This document shows positions 51,175-59,437 of a stretch of DNA of 64,000 nt, piece by piece. Within the stretch, counting starts at the first letter, position 1, and every line of letters starts with the position of its first letter. Source of the stretch: G965197405 sp965197405 (GTDB lineage: Bacteria; Chloroflexota; Dehalococcoidia; Lucifugimonadales; JAGWBF01); the NCBI GenBank assembly GCA_965197405.1, contig OZ240206.1:1550001-1614000 (forward strand). Direction: 5' to 3'. The notes under the pieces are model-generated. The model ran no database searches. It saw nothing but the letters and a program-made list of their open reading frames with translations, and was not told the DNA's origin. Made by a program: the position numbers and the translations under genes.

Positions 51175-51891
51175 ATGTTCGACACGTCAACGCCCTCACA
51201 ACAAGACACCCTTGAGCTACTCCAGGAGGGAGAAATTGACTCGCTGGAGCTATCCCCCTACGGCTCGAACTATACGTTCTTTGTCAGGGTTCGCAACGGT
51301 TCCGGCGAATGCAGGGCTATATACAAGCCCAGGGATGGCGAGATACCCCTCTGGGACTTCCCCAGAGGGACCCTGTATAAACGCGAGTACACGGCATATC
51401 TTCTGAGCCAAATCCTGGGGTGGGACTTCATCCCCCTGACCGTAATACGCGACGGCCCCTATGGCGTAGGCTCCTTGCAGCTTTTCGTGGAGCATAACCC
51501 CCGCGTCAACTATCTTGTCATCCGTGAATCCAACCGCGATGATCTGAGGGCGGTCGCCTGCTTCGACCTGGTGGCCAACAACGCCGATCGCAAGCCCACC
51601 CACTGCATTCAGGGGCCTGACGGAAAGATATGGGGCATAGACCACGGCCTCACCTTCCATTCCGTGACCAAGATAAGGACTGTGATTTGGGACTTCGAGG
51701 GCGAACCCATCGCCGATAACCTGGTGAGCGACCTTTCAGCCTTCCGGGAGGACCTGAAAAGGCCCAAGGGCAGGGTGCGGAAGCTGGTGAGGCTGCTGGA
51801 GAAAGAGGAGGTGGCGGCTCTCGTGCAGCGGATAGGGTGGGTGCTGGAAGTCCGTGAGTATCCGGGGCTGGGCCGTCGCCGCCGCCGGTAG
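51175..51891 (+). CDS. SCO1664-family (PI3/4-kinase-like fold) protein
   Basis: A 238-residue protein. GSNYTFFVRVRNGSGECRAIYKP, with the Lys of IYKP in an ATP-site-like strand, is followed by FPRGTLYKREYTAYLLSQILGW. The catalytic-like FDLVANNADRKPTHC (N-N-A-D-R) and GKIWGIDHGLTFH (G-x-D-H-G) come next, as in the lipid-kinase-like SCO1664 family. The active-site layout (K, N-x-D, D-H-G) suggests a phosphotransferase or pseudokinase. The role is unknown. Its pairing with DUF3090 is a conserved neighbourhood. The C-terminus ends in a basic GRRRRR run. Confidence 0.87.
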   Translation: MFDTSTPSQQDTLELLQEGEIDSLELSPYGSNYTFFVRVRNGSGECRAIYKPRDGEIPLWDFPRGTLYKREYTAYLLSQILGWDFIPLTVIRDGPYGVGSLQLFVEHNPRVNYLVIRESNRDDLRAVACFDLVANNADRKPTHCIQGPDGKIWGIDHGLTFHSVTKIRTVIWDFEGEPIADNLVSDLSAFREDLKRPKGRVRKLVRLLEKEEVAALVQRIGWVLEVREYPGLGRRRRR

Positions 51892-51932
51892 CCGGCCAAA
51901 TCTCCCCATTCACCGAAGCCCGTAGCGTTGAA

Positions 51933-52197
51933 TCAGATTGGCGTGGCGTAGACGGGATGGAATTCAATCCCCCAGTCACGGAAAAAACGCTCCCGTTGAC
52001 CGGATTGCTCAAGCACGTCCAGGTGCTCTGTCACCAACTCGGTCAATTCCTGCTGGCATCGCTTGAGTGTTCTTGCGCCTGAGGGTTCTTGCGAATGTCC
52101 TGGTGCTCAACTCATGACAGGTCCCTATCCATTTGTTCCCTTCACGCTCGTACTTGAGAGTGAGAATGACATATCCCTCACTTGCCTCAGCCTCCAT
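51933..52197 (-). pseudogene. HicB-like protein gene broken by a 16-nt tandem duplication
   Basis: The N-terminal half reads GYVILTLKYEREGNKWIGTC and HELSTRTFART, typical of HicB-like antitoxin domains. The frame is lost after ARTL, but removing one copy of the tandem 16-mer (52061-52076 or 52077-52092, GCTTGAGTGTTCTTGC and GCCTGAGGGTTCTTGC on the plus strand) restores it. The C-terminus then reads RCQQELTELVTEHLDVLEQ and ERFFRDWGIEFHP, which also fits the family. No hicA toxin gene is adjacent. Confidence 0.8.
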
Positions 52198-52271
52198 GCC
52201 TCTTCTCCTTCTAACGCCTATATATATTACGTATAAAACTGTACTGAGTTACGCGGCGCTCCGTCAACTGG

Positions 52272-54794
52272 CTAGGGGGGCCTTGATTCGCCAAGTACCT
52301 CTGCATAGAAGCCCTGGAGGGAGTGGGCCAGTCCCTGAAGCCTACAGTCCACCAGGTGGTTCACCGTGCCCTGGGGATAGGGGCCGTTGTGCGGCTGGCG
52401 CTCCCCTGCCGGCACGCCGGTAAGTATCTCGATTCCCTCATCTATGCTCTTCACCGCGTATATGTGGAACCTGCCCGCCCTTATAGCCTCCACCACGTCG
52501 TCACGGAGCATCAGGTTCCTGACGTTCTGGTGCGGCACAATCACTCCCTGGTCTCCCGTGAGGCCGGCGACGCGGCATACATCGTAGAAGCCCTCTACCT
52601 TCTGGTTCACGCCGCCGATGGGCTGGACCTCCCCCTTCTGGTTCACCGAGCCTGTGATGGCGATGCCCTGCTTTAGGGGAAGCTCCGAGAGGCTGGACAG
52701 GATGGCGTAAAGCTCGGTGGAGGAGGCGCTGTCCCCCTCCACGCCCTCGTAGGACTGCTCGAAGGAGAGGCTGGCCGAGAGGGAGAGGGGTTTGTCCTGG
52801 GCGAACTTCCAACCCAGGTATCCGCTGAGTATGAGCACCCCCTTGTCGTGAATCCTGCCGCTCAGCTGGGCCTCTCGCTCGATGTTGATGACGCCCCGCC
52901 TCCCGGCGAAGGTCCTGGTGGTTATGCGGGCCGGTCTACCAAAGCTGAAGTCTCCCATATCGTAGACCACCAGACCGTTCGCCTGTCCTACCACCTCCCC
53001 ATCTATGTTTATCATGATGGTCCCTTCGGATATGAGCCTCCGCAGCCTCTCCTCCATCAGGTTCAGGCGGTAGACCTTCTCGTCCAGGGCCCTCTTCACG
53101 TGCTCGGCAGTTATGCGATGGCTGGCGCGGTCCAGTCCGCCCGGCCCCGGATGGGACTTGCGCGCCCAGTAGTCGGCCTCGATGAGCAGGTCCTTTATCT
53201 GGCCGAAGCGAGTGGACAACCTGGTCTGATCGGCAACCAGTCTTGCCCCGTACTCTATAATCCTGGCCACGCCGCTCCGGTCGCAGTGGAGCAGCTCCTC
53301 GGACTCGCAGGTGCCGCATATGAAGGCGCAATAGTCGGCCACGCTCTCCGGCGTCAGGTCTATCTGGGAATCGAACTCGGCCTTCACCTTGAACATCTCC
53401 CAGAAGTCTTCCTGGTCATACGTTGAGAGCTGGCGGTACACGGCCTCATCCCCCGTTACAATCACCTTGGCGCTCCAGGGCATGGACTGGGGCCTGAGAC
53501 CTTGGGGGGCCATGAGGCCGGAGGTTTCGGCGGGGTCCTCGAGGCGGGCCTCCCTGTTGCGAATGGTGCGCTTGAGTCCCTCCCACACCCCGGAGTTCAT
53601 CAGCAGGTCCCGCACGTTGAGCACGATATAGCCGCCGTTGGCGTGGTGAATAGAGCCTCCCTTGAGCATCGTATGATCGCTGAAGTATGTGCCCATGAAG
53701 GCCCGCCGCTCTATCCTTCCGAAGAGGTTCCCCCAGGTGGGGTTGGACTCGATGATAATCGGGGCTGCCTGGGTATCGGAGCTATCCACTATGACGTTTA
53801 TCTCGAAGGGCAGGAAGGGGTTGCGCTGAGTCATGCTGGGAAGCTGTGGCCCTCCCGGAGCGGCTGTAGCAGGGGGTTGCCCCGCCGGGCCTGAGCCTTC
53901 GGGGCCGGCGCTCCTATCTGCGGTGAAAAGGTCCAGGTTGTTCAGGGTATATTGCTTCAGGGCAGCTAGGTAGCCGGTCGCGTTAGGCAGTCCGCTGAAG
54001 TCTTCCGTGACGTCGCGGAACAGGTCGGAGAGTCTCAGGTCTCCTGCATCTCTATCCAACGCCCTTATCTTGTCCTGGGTGTCCTTCTCGATGGCCCTCA
54101 TCCGCTCCATGGCGGCCTGTGCTCGTTGAAAAAGCCCGGCTCGCTTTTCCTCGATGGCCCGTCTCTCCGCTTCTTCCAGCTTCATGAACTCCTCGGGGGT
54201 GAGGGGAGCGCCCTCGCCAGTCAGAGGGAAGAGATTCATCCCTGTGGGGGAGAACTGGAGGCCGAAGCTCTCTGCCCGCGCCTCCCTTTCCAGCCCTTGC
54301 AGCATACTCTGATAGCTGGTCCTGCCTTCCTCCTCAATCCGTTTTCGCTGGGAAGCGTAATTTTCCCCGGCGAAGACCTTGGGCATCTCCTCTCGCAGCG
54401 TCCTCAGCAGCGCTTCCATTCCATCATGCAGCGCCTTCCCCTTTCCCTGGGGTAGACGCAGCATTTGCGGTCTGTCGGGGTCTGCAAAGTTATGCACGTA
54501 GCACCAGTCGTATATGGGGAACTCCGTGCCCTGGGCCTTTCGTTCATCTATAATCGTCTGCAAGTAGCTCTTGATTGCCGAAGCTTTGCCCGTGCGTGTG
54601 AGGCCGGTGACGAAAAGGTTGTAGCCGGGCTTATCCAGCTCCAGGCCAAACCGAATTGCCCTGATGGCCCTGTCCTGGCCGATAAAACCGTTGGGTGGAG
54701 CAAGCTCGTCGGTGCACTGGAAGCTAAACTCGTCGGTGTTGCATTGCCAGCACAGGCGCTCCACCGGGACCTCGTATTTCCTGACCGAGTCCAT
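52272..54794 (-). CDS. Lon-related ATP-dependent protease (AAA/S16)
   Basis: An 840-residue protein of the LonB-like, YcbZ-related group. The N-terminal AAA region has the P-loop VTGLTRTGKASAIK near residue 60, where the usual S/T after GK is Ala, followed by Ser. A helical insert follows, and the central part contains HANGGYIVLNVRDLL (Walker-B-like). The C-terminal Lon protease domain has EGDSASSTELYAIL, with the catalytic Ser near residue 686, and GSVNQKGEVQPIGGVNQKVEGF, with the Lys of the Ser-Lys dyad about 45 residues later. It likely degrades regulatory or damaged cytoplasmic proteins. Confidence 0.92.
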   Translation of the reverse strand: MDSVRKYEVPVERLCWQCNTDEFSFQCTDELAPPNGFIGQDRAIRAIRFGLELDKPGYNLFVTGLTRTGKASAIKSYLQTIIDERKAQGTEFPIYDWCYVHNFADPDRPQMLRLPQGKGKALHDGMEALLRTLREEMPKVFAGENYASQRKRIEEEGRTSYQSMLQGLEREARAESFGLQFSPTGMNLFPLTGEGAPLTPEEFMKLEEAERRAIEEKRAGLFQRAQAAMERMRAIEKDTQDKIRALDRDAGDLRLSDLFRDVTEDFSGLPNATGYLAALKQYTLNNLDLFTADRSAGPEGSGPAGQPPATAAPGGPQLPSMTQRNPFLPFEINVIVDSSDTQAAPIIIESNPTWGNLFGRIERRAFMGTYFSDHTMLKGGSIHHANGGYIVLNVRDLLMNSGVWEGLKRTIRNREARLEDPAETSGLMAPQGLRPQSMPWSAKVIVTGDEAVYRQLSTYDQEDFWEMFKVKAEFDSQIDLTPESVADYCAFICGTCESEELLHCDRSGVARIIEYGARLVADQTRLSTRFGQIKDLLIEADYWARKSHPGPGGLDRASHRITAEHVKRALDEKVYRLNLMEERLRRLISEGTIMINIDGEVVGQANGLVVYDMGDFSFGRPARITTRTFAGRRGVINIEREAQLSGRIHDKGVLILSGYLGWKFAQDKPLSLSASLSFEQSYEGVEGDSASSTELYAILSSLSELPLKQGIAITGSVNQKGEVQPIGGVNQKVEGFYDVCRVAGLTGDQGVIVPHQNVRNLMLRDDVVEAIRAGRFHIYAVKSIDEGIEILTGVPAGERQPHNGPYPQGTVNHLVDCRLQGLAHSLQGFYAEVLGESRPP

Positions 54795-54919
54795 GCTTCA
54801 CCACCTCTCACGGGCAATCGTGAGTGAATTGAAGAACGTACAGGTCGGGCACACTTTGCTTCTCCCTGGCGTGTGTCCCGCTGCTGTAATGCCCTTGTAA
54901 GGGCGCTATATCTGCATCT

Positions 54920-54925
54920 ATTATA
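54920..54925 (-). promoter_or_regulatory. extended -10 promoter for the Lon-related protease gene
   Basis: The minus strand reads TGATATAAT, a consensus -10 with extended TG, about 125 nt upstream of the ATG at 54794. No clear -35 or heat-shock operator (CIRCE) is visible. Confidence 0.5.
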
Positions 54926-55018
54926 TCAGGTGAAGTTATCCTCGTCGGACACTGGGGAATCCAGGGAATTGATTGAGCCTAAGATTATGCCTGAAGGCAT
55001 CGGAAAGGAAGACCAGGG

Positions 55019-55981
55019 ATGATAGCATGTCCCACCTGTGGCACGGAGAATCCCCCGGAAGCGCAGTATTGTGTCAGCTGTAGCGTCCCTCTGGAAGGCC
55101 GGTACGGGGAGTCGCAGACGGTAAGGTACTGCACCAACTGTGGCAGCGAAAACCCTCGCGGCTCAACATTCTGTACCAACTGCGGCGCGCCACTGCAAGC
55201 CTCGGCGACGCCGGGCGCGCCCGTGGACGCCCCACCCTATAGAGCGCCTACCCAAGCAAGGAGCTTTTTGCCGCCCAGGGACCTGAGCGAACTGGTGTCT
55301 GAGACTTTCAGGGTGTACGGGGGGAGCTTTCGGACCTTCTTCTTCATCGCTCTTATAGCGCAGGTCCCTTTTCTCATTGTGGAGCTAGTCCCGAACGTGG
55401 TGGTTTCTCCCATATTCTCCATCGTGGGGTTTGTCTTCGTCCTTCTGGCGTCCGGGGCCATGATATACGCCGTCGCCTGCCAGCATTTGGGGAGAGAGGT
55501 GGGGGTCGGAGAGTGTTATCGCAGGGCATGGAGGATGTTCTGGCCTCTGCTAGGCAGCCTGATAGCCTTCCTGATAATCTTGCTCATTTCCGGCCTTCTC
55601 ATAGGGATTATCATTGGGATTGTCCTGTTCTTTTACTTCCTTGTAAGCCGGTTTTTCTATCACCAGGCTGTGATACTCGAGGGTATGGGGCCTCTTCAGG
55701 CGCTGAGACGCAGCCGAGACCTGGTAAGGGGCAGTTGGTGGCGGGTCTTTGGAATCGGAATAGTCTTCGTAGTTTTGCTGCTCGTAATAAGCCTGATTGT
55801 CAGCATACCGGGATCAATCGCCAGCGTTTACAGCCCAATCACAGGGATTTTTCTCCTCACCATCGCCCAGGGCGTAGTGATGCCCCTGGGCTACATCGGC
55901 GCTACCCTGGTCTATTTCGACCTGCGTATCAGAAAAGAGGGATACACGCTGGAGACGATGGCTTCCGAAATGGGCCGCTGA
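55019..55981 (+). CDS. double zinc-ribbon membrane protein
   Basis: A 320-residue protein. Two zinc ribbons start it: CPTCGTENPPEAQYCVSC and CTNCGSENPRGSTFCTNC, at about residues 4-60. A Pro-rich linker follows, then a hydrophobic domain with about five or six helices. These include FFFIALIAQVPFLIVELV, GFVFVLLASGAMIYAVAC and a long LLGSLIAFLIILLISGLLIGIIIG stretch. The C-terminal half resembles the glycerophosphoryl diester phosphodiesterase-type membrane domain (DUF7847/YciC-like) without a catalytic domain. Its function is unknown; the ribbons may bind a partner in the cytoplasm. Confidence 0.8.
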   Translation: MIACPTCGTENPPEAQYCVSCSVPLEGRYGESQTVRYCTNCGSENPRGSTFCTNCGAPLQASATPGAPVDAPPYRAPTQARSFLPPRDLSELVSETFRVYGGSFRTFFFIALIAQVPFLIVELVPNVVVSPIFSIVGFVFVLLASGAMIYAVACQHLGREVGVGECYRRAWRMFWPLLGSLIAFLIILLISGLLIGIIIGIVLFFYFLVSRFFYHQAVILEGMGPLQALRRSRDLVRGSWWRVFGIGIVFVVLLLVISLIVSIPGSIASVYSPITGIFLLTIAQGVVMPLGYIGATLVYFDLRIRKEGYTLETMASEMGR

Positions 55982-56100
55982 GGGGGCGTGTCCGTTCAAG
56001 TGGATACGTAAGGGCGCGATTCCCTGGGGCGGGGGAAAGGGCTTTCGTGGATGCAGCAAAGGTGCAGGGGCCTTTTGAGCCCGAGTTGGAGGGGATGGAG

Positions 56101-56292
56101 CTAAAAGGGGCGTGCTCGGAACTCGCGAGGGACTAGCTGTTCTTGTACGGGGTCTACCATCAAATTGAAAATCTCCAGCGTAGTTGCTCCCAGTAGATAG
56201 ACATCTTCTTCTCCAAAGAGTACAGTAACTGTCTTTAATGTCAAGAACATTGAGCAGTGAAGTGCAGGATACTCCAGCAAGGCTAATAGCAC
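56101..56292 (-). pseudogene. C-terminal remnant of a retropepsin-like aspartic protease
   Basis: The minus-strand frame ends VLFGEEDVYLLGATTLEIFN and LMVDPVQEQLVPREFRARPF. The L-L-G-x-T-T-L-E-x-F and D-P-V-x-x-x-L-V-P pattern is the C-terminal half of small clan-AA retropepsin-like proteins found widely in bacteria and cyanobacteria. The N-terminal part with the catalytic DTG is missing upstream, where the lipoprotein gene begins. Recognition is by pattern only. Confidence 0.5.
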
Positions 56293-56672
56293 TCAGGTAT
56301 CTCTTGGTCTGGTGCCCACGGGGTGAAATCGACTTGTTCGCCGGTCGTGTAGTTCGTGAACCGCGCCAAGTCAGGCTCAACCAGCACCATAGTGCCCCGG
56401 GTGCTATTACCGCCCCAGCCCGGAGGCGGATTGGGGCCGCGCAACCCCGGGGGTGGGTGAGCAGCCCAATCTCTGCCGTCAAAGCGTGTGTAGTAGATGC
56501 CACAGTGGGTGCCGAGGGTATGTGGGTATTCTATCCCGGTCTCTGCCGGACGTTCCCATTCCCAAATGATATCTGGTGTTCCTACAGGCGTCGGCGTAGC
56601 CGGAGGGGGCCGGTCACTTCCACACGCCATGATGCACAGGGTCAAGACGAGAGCGATGAATGCCTGTTTCAT
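56283..56672 (-). CDS. small predicted lipoprotein
   Basis: A 129-residue protein with a signal peptide, KQAFIALVLTLCIMAC, ending in a lipobox-like I-M-A-C that would be lipidated at Cys17. A Pro-rich spacer (RPPPATPTPVGTP) follows. The rest is Trp-, Pro- and Gly-rich, with IYYTRFDGRDWAAHPPPG and FTNYTTGEQVDFTPWAP. I recognise no domain. The signal sequence and consistent codon use support a real gene. It lies 37 nt after the PH-like protein gene on the same strand. Confidence 0.7.
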   Translation of the reverse strand: MKQAFIALVLTLCIMACGSDRPPPATPTPVGTPDIIWEWERPAETGIEYPHTLGTHCGIYYTRFDGRDWAAHPPPGLRGPNPPPGWGGNSTRGTMVLVEPDLARFTNYTTGEQVDFTPWAPDQEIPECY

Positions 56673-56709
56673 TGGCTTCCGCCTCTATTGGGCGAACATC
56701 TTGTGCCAG

Positions 56710-57252
56710 TTACCGCTCCCGGTTCTCCCAGCCATCGGAGGGGCGTTCGTCCTGGTCTTCGGGGCGCTCTCTCTGTTCCTCCAGGCCTTCCGGAGGGCGT
56801 TCGCTCAAGTCTTCCCGCTCTTCGGGGCTCTCTCTCTGCTCCTCCTCGTATTCCGGGTTGTCACGGCGATACGAGTCGAGGGCAGTCTGGAACCTGCGTC
56901 CAAATTCCTCCCCGTCCTTGGGCTGGATGAATAGCATACGGCCCGTCGTGAGACGCACCCGCAGTCTGTTGCCCATAGGGAGGCTAATCAGGCCCACCTC
57001 GCCCACCTGCTCGAAAAAGACGTGGCGGACCCGGGGCTTGCCATAAGCTATCATCAGGCGGTCGGCGAAGAGTACGTACTGCGATGGGGTGGTAAACCAA
57101 CTCCAGGCAGCCATGCCCAACCCCACAACCACCCAGATGGGAGCTTGAACAACCACTCCAATGACCGCCAATACCAGTCCGAGGATTAGGGAGATGTTGA
57201 AGGCGGACCTGTGCCTGTCGGCGTGTATGGGTTCATACTGCTGCATAGCCAT
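56710..57252 (-). CDS. membrane protein with PH-like domain and charged tail
   Basis: A 180-residue protein with a helical hairpin at residues 17-52 (NISLILGLVLAVIGVVV, then IWVVVGLGMAAWSWFT). A compact domain follows: VLFADRLMIAYGKPRVRHVFFEQVGEV, split near 75, then LRVRLTTGRMLFIQPKDGEEF. This resembles bacterial PH-like domains that follow membrane hairpins. The last 45 residues are almost only Glu, Arg, Pro, Asp and Gln in short repeats such as ERPED and likely form a flexible charged tail. Its function is unknown. Confidence 0.7.
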   Translation of the reverse strand: MAMQQYEPIHADRHRSAFNISLILGLVLAVIGVVVQAPIWVVVGLGMAAWSWFTTPSQYVLFADRLMIAYGKPRVRHVFFEQVGEVGLISLPMGNRLRVRLTTGRMLFIQPKDGEEFGRRFQTALDSYRRDNPEYEEEQRESPEEREDLSERPPEGLEEQRERPEDQDERPSDGWENRER

Positions 57253-57379
57253 ATTTTACACGCATCCTCCAGTTTTAAGGCAACCATGGGGCGCGGGGTC
57301 AAGCTCGGCCTTTAGAGGTCTCAACTCAATGTTATCATCATTACCATCAGGCAGGCAAATTTTGAATAGAATACCCCCG

Positions 57380-58294
57380 TCAGGCTGTGGGAGGATTGTG
57401 CTTGTACCAGTCCACTATCTCCGAGCCGGTGGCGGCCCACACCCCCTGACGGCCCATCATGTAGCCCAACGCATCGTCCAGGTAGCCTATTCGAAAGGGC
57501 TGCCCCATCAGCCACGGGTGCAGGTTCAGCGCCAGCACCCGCCCATTACTCTCTCCATCACGGTAGATGGTCTCGAAGCCGTCTTTGAGCATCTCTCTGT
57601 ATCTGCCTATGGGAACGCGCCGCTCCCAGAGGGCGTTGACGTCGTCCAACTCCAGCATGATAGGGAGGGCGAATAGCTCCCCTTCGGGAGTCTTTATCGG
57701 ATAGGGCTGCTCGTCGTTCACCCAGTCGCACACGTACTGGATTCCTGCCCGCGCCAGCAGCTGGGGCGTCCTTGTGGACTCCCCGTACTCAGGCCCCAGC
57801 CACCCCGTCGGCGCTGCTCCGGTGGCGCGTCTCACGGCTTCCAGTGATGTCTGGATATACTCTCGCTCTTCCTGCTCGGACATATTGCTGGAGATCATCC
57901 GGCTCAATGATATGCCGTGCCCGATAATCTCGCAGCCCCTCTTCTGGCAGTGCTCAACCAGGTAGGGATAGTTCTCTGCGGTGAGGGCGTCCATAGCCAC
58001 GGTGGGCTTGATGCCGTGCTTCTCCAGCACGTCCAAGACCCGGAAAATCCCCACGCGGTGGCCGTACTCCCGGTAGGACCGGCCCATGTAGTCGGGGAAC
58101 GGGAGAGTTCCCAGGACACCCGGTCGAACGGCGGTGATGCTTCCCTCGGGCCGCTCCCATTCCATGTGCTCCAGGTTGACTATGACGCAGAGGGCTACCC
58201 TGGCGTTCTCCGGCCACTTCAATATCCCTCGTTTTATGAAGGGAGACCATTCGTAGTGGTCGTGGTCCATCCCGAAACGACGCTCTGCCGGCAT
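57380..58294 (-). CDS. polysaccharide deacetylase family protein (PuuE-like)
   Basis: A 304-residue NodB-type deacetylase-fold protein. NARVALCVIVNLEHMEW is the first strand, YREYGHRVGIFRVLDVLEKHGIKP the following helix, and CEIIGHGISLSRM, near residue 110, has the histidine region. GWLGPEYGESTRTPQLLARAGIQYV is the motif-3 area, split here near 160, and LALNLHPWLMGQP carries the late His. This version is closer to the PuuE allantoinase-like and cyclic imide or amide hydrolase group than to chitin deacetylases. It is cytoplasmic with no signal peptide. A related gene lies directly upstream on the same strand, 42 nt away. Confidence 0.88.
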   Translation of the reverse strand: MPAERRFGMDHDHYEWSPFIKRGILKWPENARVALCVIVNLEHMEWERPEGSITAVRPGVLGTLPFPDYMGRSYREYGHRVGIFRVLDVLEKHGIKPTVAMDALTAENYPYLVEHCQKRGCEIIGHGISLSRMISSNMSEQEEREYIQTSLEAVRRATGAAPTGWLGPEYGESTRTPQLLARAGIQYVCDWVNDEQPYPIKTPEGELFALPIMLELDDVNALWERRVPIGRYREMLKDGFETIYRDGESNGRVLALNLHPWLMGQPFRIGYLDDALGYMMGRQGVWAATGSEIVDWYKHNPPTA

Positions 58295-58336
58295 ACTATC
58301 CCCTCCTCAGGCGCAGGGTGGATTCGAGACCTGCCC

Positions 58337-59248
58337 CTACTTGTTAAATTGCTCGGCGTGGCCCACCGCCTGGTCGTAGTAGTTGGCTATGTAGTGCTCG
58401 GCTATCTCGTCCGCCGTCGTTTGCCATACCCCTTCGTGGGACATGATATAGCTCAGCGCCTCGTCCAGGTACTTAATCCTGTGGGGCTGACCCAGGAGAT
58501 AGGGGTGAAGGGCGATGCACATCACCCGTCCGCTCTCCTCGCCTTCCTTGTAGAGCTGGTCGAACTGGGCCTTGCATATCTCGACGAAATAGTCCCCCTC
58601 GTACTGCTGCCGGAAGAGGACGCCATCGTTCAACTCTATGGAGTAGGGCACTGAGACCATTTTCTCCCCGGACCGGACCTTGATGGGTATGGGTTGGTCG
58701 TCGTGCATCCAGTCCGAGTGGTAGATGAGTCCCGCCTCGGCCATCAGGTCGGGGGAGTACACCGAGCTGGAGCCGGCAGGCCCGAACATGCCCTTGAGCT
58801 GCTTCCCTGTGTGGCGTTTCAAGGTTGCGATGGAGTCCTGGTAGAACTCCCTCTCCTGCTCCTCGGTGTAGCCGTGCAGGTAGCGGGTGTTGTAAATCCC
58901 GTGGCTCATGTAGTCCCAGTTCCTCTGGACCATGGCTTCGCCGATCTCGGGGTAATGCTCCAATACCGCCAGGTTGAGGGACACACAGCACCTAATCCCG
59001 TGCTTGTCCAGTACCTCCAGCATCCGCCAGAAGCCGACGCGGTTGCCGTAGTCTGGGTAGGAGTACTGCTGTACGTCGGGGTAGGGTGCACGGGGCCAGG
59101 GGTTCCTGAGACCGTCGTAGTCGGGCAGGTATTCGTAGTGCTCAACGTTGGGCGCTATCCAGAGGGCAACGCGCGCATCGTTGGGCCACTTGATGGTGGG
59201 GCGATCAATGATGGGGCTGTAGTCTACCCTGTATGGGGGCAATGGCAT
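58337..59248 (-). CDS. polysaccharide deacetylase family protein (PuuE-like), paralogue
   Basis: A 303-residue paralogue of the following gene. It shares NDARVALWIAPNVEHYEY, YPDYGNRVGFWRMLEVLDKHGI, YMSHGIYNTRYLHGYTEEQE and IALHPYLLGQPHR in the same order. ATG 59248 has a GGAGG site and gives the same length as its neighbour. A longer frame from 59425 includes an unconvincing 59-residue extension. The two adjacent paralogues suggest a heteromeric enzyme or divergence toward different amide or sugar substrates. Confidence 0.88.
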   Translation of the reverse strand: MPLPPYRVDYSPIIDRPTIKWPNDARVALWIAPNVEHYEYLPDYDGLRNPWPRAPYPDVQQYSYPDYGNRVGFWRMLEVLDKHGIRCCVSLNLAVLEHYPEIGEAMVQRNWDYMSHGIYNTRYLHGYTEEQEREFYQDSIATLKRHTGKQLKGMFGPAGSSSVYSPDLMAEAGLIYHSDWMHDDQPIPIKVRSGEKMVSVPYSIELNDGVLFRQQYEGDYFVEICKAQFDQLYKEGEESGRVMCIALHPYLLGQPHRIKYLDEALSYIMSHEGVWQTTADEIAEHYIANYYDQAVGHAEQFNK

Positions 59249-59437
59249 GGGAGATACCTCCTTGAAAGAAGTACGGGGCAAGGTATGACTTTTCGGGAAC
59301 GCCATGGCGGATATGGGGTCCTCAACCATTCGGGAGCGAGTCCGGAGCGATGGGGGCCGGGTGACCGACGGTGCGCCGCTCCCTACCGACAAGGCTAGTA
59401 TACGTATGGCTCTTTGACGTGTCAACCAGCCGCCTCG

